The position numbers were made by a program, and so were the translations under genes. Shown piece by piece: positions 44,813 through 53,400 of a stretch of 64,000 bases of DNA (position 1 is the stretch's first letter; every line of letters starts with the position of its first letter). Source of the DNA: Cohnella abietis (GTDB lineage: Bacteria > Bacillota > Bacilli > Paenibacillales > Paenibacillaceae); contig NZ_AP019400.1 in NCBI RefSeq assembly GCF_004295585.1, positions 1,145,501 through 1,209,500 of the forward strand, given 5' to 3'. The notes beneath the pieces are model-generated. The model searched no databases. It had not been told where the DNA came from and saw only the letters and a list, made by a program, of their open reading frames with translations.

Positions 44813-46427
44813 GGTGCTTATCGTGGATGATGAACCGATCATGCGCAAGGGGATATTCAGCAAGATCGACTGGGAAGGACTGCGGCTTGAATGTGTCGGT
44901 GAAGCGAAGGACGGAACCGATGCACTTGAGCGGATCAGGGAAACGAGACCGAATATCGTGCTTACGGACATCCGCATGCCGGAAATGGATGGGCTCGACT
45001 TCATCTCCCGGGCAAAGAACTTTGATCCGGAGCTGCGATTCGTGGTCATAAGCGGATATGATGACTTCCAATATGCGCGAGAAGCAATTCGGTTTGGCGT
45101 ATCCGATTACTTGTTGAAGCCGGTAACCCGCGACGAGCTGCGGAATTCGCTACTGAAAATCTGCGATGAACTGCTGGCGCAAGGGAATGAGCGCGATTTC
45201 CGCACTGTACTGCTGAAGCATTACGAAGCGAATATTACGGCACTGCGGCAGCGCAAATTAACTCGGCTATTGCAAGGAAGTGCGGACGCGGCTGCGATCG
45301 CCGATTTCCGCGTTTATTGGGACGGTCTGTCGGAATCCGGATATACGGTTGCCGTCTATCGTTTTGAACCCATCGGCTTCCCGCATATCGGGTTCAGCAG
45401 CGATGAAGAGGATTTGATCTGGTACTGCATACAGAATATTGTCGAACAATCGATGAGGGAAATGTCGCAAGGGTGTATCGTCTTCAGGCATGGAACTCTC
45501 CCCGACGAACTGATAGCCATTATCGCATGTTCCCAGCCGGGCGGCATGGCGATCCGTCAGACCCAGCACACTCTGGGCTCAATCCGCAAATATTTGCGTC
45601 TAGATGCCGTCGTCGGATTAGGTTATCCGGTGAATACGGCAGAGGAGCTTGCAGCTTCCTATGAGCAGGCCGTTACCGCAGCTCGCGGCGCCGTGCTGCA
45701 CGGAACGGGCAAGGTTTATCCATATAGCTTCCTTGTGTCTCCCGATCACAAGGAACAGGGCGGTACGCCTCGCATAACCGGGGAACAGGAACGCCTTCTG
45801 TCGATTCACCTGAGAGAACGGAACGAGGCATGGGTGTGGCACTGGCTCGAACAGCGGTATGAGGAACTGTCGGCTCTTCCGGATGCGACATATATACAGT
45901 TCGAGCGGCTGTCGCTGCATATCTATTCGCTGCTTAACAACATTCTGCGAGAATTGACCGGCGACGGAGACGCGATGCTGCCGGAGACCGGCAATTTTGT
46001 TTCAAGGCTGTTATCGTTTCGTACATGGAGGGATGCGGTGGAAGCGCTTATGGAGACGTCGAGATCGGTTATGCGCATGATCTCTGAACCGAAGAGCGCA
46101 ACCGGCGGCGACATCGTCGATGAAGTCAAGCGATATATCGGGGAATTCTTCAACGAGAACATTACGCTATCTTGGGTAGCGGAGAAATATTATATTCATC
46201 CGAATTATTTCTCCAAGCTGTTCAAAGTGAAGTGCGGGGAAAATTTCAACGATTATGTAACAAGGATCCGGTTGGAAAAGGCGGTTAACCTGATGGTCAA
46301 CTCAGAGCTGAAGCTCTCCGAGATTGCCGAAATGGTAGGTTATGACAGTGCGCCTTATTTCAGCAATGTATTTCGTAAAGTGTACGGGATGTCGCCTTCC
46401 ATGTATCGAGAAAAATTACTCATTTGA
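44805..46427 (+). CDS. YesN-type response regulator (module B)
   Basis: Receiver domain with Asp55 in LTDIRMPE and switch Lys in LLKP, a middle region, and an AraC-type double helix-turn-helix (ITLSWVAEKYYIHPNYFSKLF; LSEIAEMVGYDSAPYFSNVF). ATG 44805 has GGGAGGG six bases upstream and overlaps the kinase stop by eight bases. Similar throughout to the module A regulator. It likely acts at the promoter 46475-46503 and perhaps at 50409. Confidence 0.93.
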   Translation: MLKVLIVDDEPIMRKGIFSKIDWEGLRLECVGEAKDGTDALERIRETRPNIVLTDIRMPEMDGLDFISRAKNFDPELRFVVISGYDDFQYAREAIRFGVSDYLLKPVTRDELRNSLLKICDELLAQGNERDFRTVLLKHYEANITALRQRKLTRLLQGSADAAAIADFRVYWDGLSESGYTVAVYRFEPIGFPHIGFSSDEEDLIWYCIQNIVEQSMREMSQGCIVFRHGTLPDELIAIIACSQPGGMAIRQTQHTLGSIRKYLRLDAVVGLGYPVNTAEELAASYEQAVTAARGAVLHGTGKVYPYSFLVSPDHKEQGGTPRITGEQERLLSIHLRERNEAWVWHWLEQRYEELSALPDATYIQFERLSLHIYSLLNNILRELTGDGDAMLPETGNFVSRLLSFRTWRDAVEALMETSRSVMRMISEPKSATGGDIVDEVKRYIGEFFNENITLSWVAEKYYIHPNYFSKLFKVKCGENFNDYVTRIRLEKAVNLMVNSELKLSEIAEMVGYDSAPYFSNVFRKVYGMSPSMYREKLLI

Positions 46428-46474
46428 CATTGCATGATCTTAATTTTGTGCAAGCCCATTGTTAAGATATTGTA

Positions 46475-46516
46475 TTCAGCCGCGTATGTGTCTCAAGTAG
46501 AATGAAAGCGTAATGA
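46475..46516 (+). promoter_or_regulatory. Promoter of binding-protein gene, module B
   Basis: TTCAGC (46475-46480), 17-bp spacer, TAGAAT (46498-46503), with a partial cre-like TGAAAGCGTAATGA (46503-46516). The TTGTATTCAGC core is identical to the one before the module A binding-protein gene. Confidence 0.6.
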
Positions 46517-46539
46517 TAATAACACAGGGAGGCACTACG

Positions 46540-47964
46540 ATGAGCAGAAAACGTATGGGATGGAGCAGGTGGGTGGCATTAACACTAGTCCTTGCCTTGT
46601 CGGCGATGATCGCGGCTTGCGGCAGCGGAACAAAGAATAACGAAGGGGCATCGGCGGGGAATTCGACTTCACCTTCGGCGGCAAACACAGAAAGCCAGCA
46701 GCCCGCCAACGATCCGCAAGTGGAAATCACCATATGGGATCAGGTGAATCCCGACGATATCGGGAAGTTGGTCGGGGAAGAGCTGCAAAAAGGCTTCGAA
46801 GAAAAGTATCCGAATATCATAGTGAAGCATGAGCTTCCTCCGAACGGAACAAACGACCGTGAGGTATTCGTGACGGCGATGGCTGGCGGCAACGGACCTG
46901 ACGCTTACAGCGTAGCGTATTTTCCTGTTATCGGAGATTGGGTGAAGCAGGGGTTCGCTCTTGATCTGAGCGACTACTGGAACGGGTTGGCTGACAAAGA
47001 CCAGTACTTGAAGTCGGCTATGGAAGGAGCTACGATCGATGGCAAGGTGTACGGTATTCCGAATTTCATGTACGCTACGGGATTATTGTACAATAAGAAG
47101 CTGTTTGCGGACGTAGGACTGGATCCGAATAAAGCCCCGGCGAATTGGGACGAGTTCGCCGAATATGCACAGAAGCTGACGAAGCCGGAGAAAAACCAAT
47201 ATGGTTATGCGCTCCTCGGCATGGATTGGGCGGATTGGTGGTTTGAATATTATGTCTGGCAAGCGGGAGGGGACTTGACCACCCGCAATGCAGACGGTAC
47301 CGTTACGCTTGATTTCAGCAAAGAACCGGCTGTGAAGGCGCTCCAATATTACAAAGACTTGAAGTGGAAGTACAAGGGCGTGCAGAAGAATGTCCTGCAA
47401 GGCATTGATGAGAATAAAACGGATTTCTTCCAAGGACGAGCAGCGATGATTTTGTTCGGGTCTGACGGGTTCGCCCAGTTAGTACAGAACGGCATCGATC
47501 TGAACGATATCGGCTTCGCTCCGTTCCCGGTAGGTCCTGCAGGCAAAGCTCCTTCGCAAGTGGGAGGCCAGTATTGGATTGTTAATCCGAAAACGTCGAA
47601 AGAGAAACAAGATGCGGCATTCAAGTATGTTGAGTACATGACGTCCAAGGAAGCGCTTGAGAAGATGCTAACCTTCCAGAGTGACAATGGCATTATGCCT
47701 AACCTTCTGAGTGTGCGTAATGACGTCGATCCGTCTACATTCGTACAGAACGTTCCTGCTGGATTGGTTGCCGGTGTCCGTAAAGCAGCCGAATCGACGC
47801 AACTGGAATACTTCCTGAAGGAACGCTTGTCTCCCTATGTAGTCAAGGCAGTGCAGAAAGTTCTTGTCGATGAGAAAGCGGATCCTCTAACCGAATTAAA
47901 GGCAGTCGAGGAACTGGCGCAGCGTGAAGTAGCCGATCCGTACAACAAGGAAATCAAGGAGTAA
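46540..47964 (+). CDS. Extracellular sugar-binding lipoprotein, ABC transporter (module B)
   Basis: Family 1 solute-binding protein of about 474 residues with lipoprotein signal MSRKRMGWSRW...MIAAC, Cys27. Domain landmarks are VEITIWDQVNPDD, GGNGPDAYSVAYFP and WADWWFEYYVWQAGGDL. It is paralogous to the module A protein over its full length, so the ligands may be related. ATG 46540 has GGGAGG seven bases upstream. The permeases follow directly, without the terminator and SLH gene seen in module A. Confidence 0.93.
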   Translation: MSRKRMGWSRWVALTLVLALSAMIAACGSGTKNNEGASAGNSTSPSAANTESQQPANDPQVEITIWDQVNPDDIGKLVGEELQKGFEEKYPNIIVKHELPPNGTNDREVFVTAMAGGNGPDAYSVAYFPVIGDWVKQGFALDLSDYWNGLADKDQYLKSAMEGATIDGKVYGIPNFMYATGLLYNKKLFADVGLDPNKAPANWDEFAEYAQKLTKPEKNQYGYALLGMDWADWWFEYYVWQAGGDLTTRNADGTVTLDFSKEPAVKALQYYKDLKWKYKGVQKNVLQGIDENKTDFFQGRAAMILFGSDGFAQLVQNGIDLNDIGFAPFPVGPAGKAPSQVGGQYWIVNPKTSKEKQDAAFKYVEYMTSKEALEKMLTFQSDNGIMPNLLSVRNDVDPSTFVQNVPAGLVAGVRKAAESTQLEYFLKERLSPYVVKAVQKVLVDEKADPLTELKAVEELAQREVADPYNKEIKE

Positions 47965-47997
47965 TCCCGGAAATTGGAGTTAGCAGGAGAGAATGCT

Positions 47998-48882
47998 ATG
48001 TATTCAAGAACGAGGCATCGCAAGCTTAAAATACCGTGGGTTGCTATTCTGTTTATGACGCCGGCTGTTATCGCCTTCATTATGTTTAAGTACTATCCAT
48101 TGCTCCAGGCGGTTTTCATGAGCTTCTTCGATTACAAGCTGATGGATCCGCCGGGAAAGTGGGTAGGGATTGGCAATTACATGCTATTGTTCAAGTCTTC
48201 GCTTTTTTGGACCGCGCTTCGGAATACGTTTGCTTTTGCAGGCTTGTATATTGGCCTGACATTCTGGATTCCGATCATGCAAGCGCTACTGCTCAATGAA
48301 ATTCGGCGCGGCAACATGGTGCTCAGGTTCCTGTACTTAGTTCCGACGGCGATTCCGAGCGTTGCTGGCTTCGTGCTCTGGAAATGGATCTATAATCCGG
48401 ATTACGGTCTCTTGAATAGTTTGCTCGGACGAATCGGTCTCGGCCCCTACGGCTGGCTGAACGATCCGTCGACGGCTAAGCTGGCAATCGTCTTTCCTGG
48501 CATGTTGGGCGGCGGAATCGCTATTCTGCTATACTTCTCGGCGTTGAGGGGCATTCCGCAAGAAATTGTCGAAGCGGCAAAGATCGACGGGGCCGGACCG
48601 TGGCAGCGGATGCGCAAGGTGATTTTTCCCGGACTTCGGTTTATTATCGGGATTCAATTTATTTCTTTCCTGTCAGGAATTTTCCTGACCTTTGATCCGA
48701 TTTACGTCATGACGGGCGGCGGACCGGTGGACAGCACCCGAGTGTTAAGCATGCTCGTCTACGATAGCGCCTTTAAGGAATACCGTTTCGGTTTGGCGGG
48801 AGCCGTGTCGTTAATCATGTTCGCGATCATAGCATTGGTCACTTATGCTCAACTGAAGCTCTCCAATAGTAGCGCACAATAG
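47998..48882 (+). CDS. ABC sugar permease, MalF/LplB type (module B)
   Basis: Inner-membrane permease of about 294 residues with six membrane segments (first WVAILFMTPAVIAFIMF) and EAA loop EAAKIDGAGPWQRM. ATG 47998 follows AGGAGAG by six bases; an upstream in-frame TTG is unlikely. It is a close paralogue of 12915. It pairs with the next gene and a shared ATPase. Confidence 0.93.
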   Translation: MYSRTRHRKLKIPWVAILFMTPAVIAFIMFKYYPLLQAVFMSFFDYKLMDPPGKWVGIGNYMLLFKSSLFWTALRNTFAFAGLYIGLTFWIPIMQALLLNEIRRGNMVLRFLYLVPTAIPSVAGFVLWKWIYNPDYGLLNSLLGRIGLGPYGWLNDPSTAKLAIVFPGMLGGGIAILLYFSALRGIPQEIVEAAKIDGAGPWQRMRKVIFPGLRFIIGIQFISFLSGIFLTFDPIYVMTGGGPVDSTRVLSMLVYDSAFKEYRFGLAGAVSLIMFAIIALVTYAQLKLSNSSAQ

Positions 48883-48903
48883 AGAAGGAGGCTGAGTATT
48901 CCG

Positions 48904-50235
48904 ATGAAGTCGGGACGTATTAGCGAGAAAGGGACCGTCAGCCTGAAGCTGACCGCATATGTTTTGACTGTGCTGTTTATCACTGCGAGTCTCATACCAA
49001 TGGCGTGGATGATCAGTTCATCCATGAAGGACAGCAAATCGATCTATGCGCTGCCGCCCAAATGGATTCCCAAGAAACCGCAGATTGTGATGATTACGCT
49101 TGATGTCGGCGCTTTGGCTCAGCAGGATCAGGAGACTTTGGAAATGGAAGCCGCCAAGGCGATATGGTTCACCTGGAAGAAGTACCAGAATGAGTCGATC
49201 GGCGAAATGCGCGTCATTGGAATGATCAACGGCAAGCGCCTATTCGAGGCGGTTACTCCCTCCTACATGTTCAGTGCTGGAAGAGCGCAGATTGTACCGG
49301 CGCAAGTGTTTACCGACGCGATCATGAAGGTGAAATATCCGATTATCAAGGAAAACGGCTATACAACGTTCCAATGGTTTTCGGACGCTCCTCCTTCCGT
49401 TTCGGAAGGAGCGGAAGCTGCCAGACAGGTGCCGGTCCCTGCATCTCTTGACGTAAATTCGCCGGCCGGACAAGTGCAGGCATTCCTCCAGGATGCGAAG
49501 TTCATGAAGGCGGCCGTATTATCCGTAGATGAGAAGGGGAATTGGCTGCGTCTATTCGATAACTACACCGTGCTGTTGCTGCTCGGCAAGTTAGGCTTCA
49601 ACTTCCCGCATTATATGCTAAATAGCGTGGTCGTTGTCGTAGCGTCGATTATGTTCCAATTCTTGGTCGGCGGCTTGGCTGGATATGCGATCTCCCGCCT
49701 GATGAGCGGGAAATGGGCAGCCCTCTGGACGCTATTCTTCGTCGCGACGATCATGATTCCGGAAATCGCGATTCTCGTTCCGTTGTATTTGACGATGGAG
49801 AAGCTTAATCTGATCGATACGCTGTGGGCAATTATACTGCCACATTCGGCGTGGGGCATCGTGATTTTCCTCTTCAAGGGCTTCTTTGATCAGTTGCCCG
49901 GCGAACTGCTGCAAGCGGCACGAATAGATGGATCATCCGAGATTGGTATTTATGCCAGACTTGTCATTCCTCTATCCCTACCGATCTTCACTGTCGTCGG
50001 AGTCATGACATTCATTGCGGTGTGGAACGAATTTCTCTGGCCGCTCGTTGCTGCGCGCAAGGAAGCAGTGTGGACGCTGACTGTGGCGCTGAACCGCTTC
50101 CAGGGTCTTCAGACCATAAGTACGAACGTGCTTATGTCTAGCCTGACCATCGCTACCGTTCCGATGCTGCTAGTGTTCCTGTTCTGCCAACGGCTCATCG
50201 AGCGTGGCGTCACCTGGACCGGGGTGAAGGGTTGA
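48904..50235 (+). CDS. ABC sugar permease, MalG/YtcP type with large extracytoplasmic insert (module B)
   Basis: A 443-residue paralogue of the protein at 13837. The first membrane segment is at about 16-38, a hydrophilic insert of roughly 150 residues lies between it and the next membrane segment near 237, and the remainder is normal with EAA loop QAARIDGSSEIGIY. Both flanks of the insert are conserved with module A while its interior varies more. The RBS is GGAGG with a long 12-base spacing. Confidence 0.92.
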   Translation: MKSGRISEKGTVSLKLTAYVLTVLFITASLIPMAWMISSSMKDSKSIYALPPKWIPKKPQIVMITLDVGALAQQDQETLEMEAAKAIWFTWKKYQNESIGEMRVIGMINGKRLFEAVTPSYMFSAGRAQIVPAQVFTDAIMKVKYPIIKENGYTTFQWFSDAPPSVSEGAEAARQVPVPASLDVNSPAGQVQAFLQDAKFMKAAVLSVDEKGNWLRLFDNYTVLLLLGKLGFNFPHYMLNSVVVVVASIMFQFLVGGLAGYAISRLMSGKWAALWTLFFVATIMIPEIAILVPLYLTMEKLNLIDTLWAIILPHSAWGIVIFLFKGFFDQLPGELLQAARIDGSSEIGIYARLVIPLSLPIFTVVGVMTFIAVWNEFLWPLVAARKEAVWTLTVALNRFQGLQTISTNVLMSSLTIATVPMLLVFLFCQRLIERGVTWTGVKG

Positions 50236-50280
50236 CGTAGAACGAGTGTTCGCCTCTACGAAAGCGAGAACTCACACGAT

Positions 50281-50329
50281 CAACAAGACCCGTTTTCAGA
50301 TTAAGTTCTGGAAGCGGGTCTTGTTGTAT
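50281..50329 (+). terminator. Terminator after permease genes (module B)
   Basis: Perfect 12-bp stem CAACAAGACCCG / CGGGTCTTGTTG (50281-50292 with 50315-50326) with a 22-base loop. The T run is poor (TAT). Confidence 0.7.
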
Positions 50330-50408
50330 CGGTAAAAAGTGCTGTTACAGCAAGCTGGTTACGGCAAATTAAAAAGAGCAATCGCAAGTATCACATTAAT
50401 ATATCGCA

Positions 50409-50450
50409 TTCTTATTGAAAATTGCAGAAGATAGAATGAAAGCGTTAACA
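50409..50450 (+). promoter_or_regulatory. Promoter with perfect cre box, SLH gene (module B)
   Basis: TTCTTA (50409-50414), 17-bp spacer, TAGAAT (50432-50437), then TGAAAGCGTTAACA (50437-50450), which fits the CcpA consensus TGWAANCGNTNWCA at every position. The TAGAATGAAAGCG stretch is shared with the promoter at 46498. Confidence 0.72.
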
Positions 50451-50480
50451 AAAAACAAGGAAGTAGCGGGAGGTAAGGGG

Positions 50481-53400
50481 ATGTCATTGATGTGGAGGAA
50501 AACGAGTTTTGTATTTCTTACATTCTGTTTAATGCTGTCAGTAGATATGTTTGCACCAGAAGCAGGAATGAATTCAGCTGCGGCAGAGGGCTTGGGGAGC
50601 CAGCCGCAGAGCGAACGGCTGCTACACGGCTTTGAAGATTTATCGTCTTGGGGTGTCGACAATTCTATGTCTCTAGCCCAATCGAGCGATTCTTTTACGC
50701 AAGGGAGCTACACGGCTGAAGTAACGTATCAGATTAGTGCGGGTACGAATTCCTGGCTGAACTTCCTATGGAACCCCCAGCCGAAGCTTGATTTGTCCAA
50801 TGCTAATAAGCTGCTGGTTGATGTGTATCCAACTTCACAAACTGAAGAAAGATGGAGTGAACCGCTCGTATTGAAGTTATCAGGCGTATCTCAAGACGGC
50901 TCTGGGGCCGACTACAGATACTCCATCTACGAGCAGCAGATTCCGCGGTTAAAGGCGAATGAATGGAATACAGTGGAAATTGATTTGGCTTCCATCGCAG
51001 TGCCGAAGGATCAAGTCGAGCAAATCGATTTTTACATGTATACAGGTTTTACCCAAATTGAAGGACGGACGGAAATCACTTACCGGCTGGATAACTTGAG
51101 AGTTACGCAGGATTCGGAGGGTTCGGAGGTCGAGTCTGTGACTTCAAATCTGCAGGCAGGGGTCGTAGTGTCCGGCTCGCAGGTTCAACTGGCAAGCGCT
51201 ACGCCGGATGCGAGCATCTACTATACGGTGGACGGTTCCGATCCAAGAACATCGGATGCAAGAGTACCTTATAGCCAACCGATTGTAATCAACCGAACGA
51301 TGAAAATGCAGGCATACGCCACCGCAGCGGGCTATCTTGACAGCCCAGTGTCCGTATGGGATTACGAGATTGGTACCGGCGAGCCTGGCGAGACGCTGTA
51401 TAATTGGCAGGAATTTAGTAACGCTTCTGGCAGCGGCAAATATGCTCCCGTCTTCGCAGCGAACAGCATTACGCTCGACGGCTTGCTGAATGAATGGGAC
51501 GGCTATGCTGACATTGCATTGCCAGCCGATCCGAGCCGGCAGGTCTTTCTCACCGGATGGGGCGGCAACAGTGACTTGTCTGCGCACGCCCATTTCGCTT
51601 ATGACCAGGATGCCCTGTATTTGGGTATCGAGGTGAAGGACAATATACACGAAGCAGTTGCCGGTGACGCCATGTGGACGGGAGACAGTATACAGATTGC
51701 CTTCAGCCCGGATGGCAGCACCTACGGACCTGAGTATGGATTCGCCAATGTCAATGGAACTCCTCAAGTCTGGCGATGGAGTGCAGGGGCGGCCGTACTC
51801 GGTAAAGACTCGGTGCAGCTGGCAACATCGCAGGCCGGCGATGTTACGACTTATGAAGCAAAAATTCCATGGCAGGCTATTTCCGCTCAAGCCGGTCCGC
51901 CGCCGGAGGGTAAACTCCCCTTCGCTTTTCTCATCAACGACAACGACGGCAACGGCCGGCGCGGTTGGATCGAATGGACCGGGGGCATCGGCAACGGCAA
52001 GGATCCGAAACAGTTTGCCACGCTCGGTCTCGTTCCGCAAGGCGACGAATGGGGGGTGCGGCTCGAAGGAGAAACGGTGCTGAATTCCGGACAAACCGCA
52101 GCTTACTCGGTGTATGTGCCGAACTATAGCGACCACGACGTTGAAGTACATTTGACCTCATCTGCATTCGATTTGGATCGAACAGTGACCATTCCTGCAG
52201 GGACGATGTTGCGCAAACGGGTGGAAATGACGGCGACAGAGACGGGAACACGCACCTTTACCGTTATGGCAGAGGAGGCGGCAACAAGCCAAAAGAAGCA
52301 AGATTCCATAACCGTCCGGATCTACTACAGTCCAGCCGAGTTGAACGCTCGATTCGATCAACTGGCTAACCGCATGCCGGCATTGGAGCAACTGTTCGCC
52401 GATGCCGATGCGCAGCGAATCCCGACGGATTACGAACGGGTAAACGAGACGGTTCTGCGCAACTTTATTCCATACGGCAAAGACGACGTTGCTCACAGCC
52501 TTCTGGAACGGGCGGAGTACGTGGCGAGTGAACTGGAAAGCTTGTATGACGAAGCGTATACCCGGCTGCAGGGATACTTGAACGGCACTCTTGAAGCATG
52601 GAATGTGCCGCGGTATATAACAGGAACGACACGTCCGGACATCAGCAACTATTCCTTTAAGGCCGATACCTACGACTATGCCAGCGATACGACGAAGAAA
52701 GGCACCGTCTTCTTCACGGGGTATGGCCATTTCGGTCAAGCGCAGCGGGATGTTCCGCAATTCCAGGATTACGGCGCTAACGTGATTCAGATGGAGATTG
52801 GACCGGACAGTGTCATCAAATCACCGTATGCGCCACCCGAATGGGAGATCAACCGCAATGGCGGCGTGCAAGCGGAAGCGAAGGCCGATCTAACCGTTAA
52901 ACGGTCGGGGGGAGCTTCACTCGTCATCACCAATAGCAGTCCTTTGACACCAAACGTGGGCCTCACCCTCTACCAGGAAGTGTCCGTTAAGCCGAACACA
53001 AGTTACACGTTGAAAGTATGGGTAAAAGGCGACAACGTCAATGATGCCTGGTTCCCGGGAGGGGTGGACTGGGCATACCGCACAGCGATTCCGAATGGTA
53101 CGTACGATTGGCAGGAAGTGTCGTACGTGTATACGACAGGCGCAGACGAGACGTCGTTTGGCTTCCGCATCGGGTCGGATAGTGTAACCGGGCATCTGTG
53201 GGTTGATGATATCAGCATGACGGAGGCGGCAGGCGGGCCCAACTTGATCGCCAATCCGGGATTCGACATATCGTTGCAGAATGAGAAGGATTACCTCATA
53301 ACAGATAAGGCGATCCGAAATGAAATCATTCCGGTGCTGCAAAACGCGAGCGAGCATAATGTGGCTGTCAACCTGCTGTTATCACCGCATTATTTTCCGG

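Noticed and set aside
51144..52151. Long minus-strand open frame (335 codons) opposite the SLH gene of module B.
   Set aside because: It lies antisense to well-defined CBM and chitobiase-like domains, with no independent signals.
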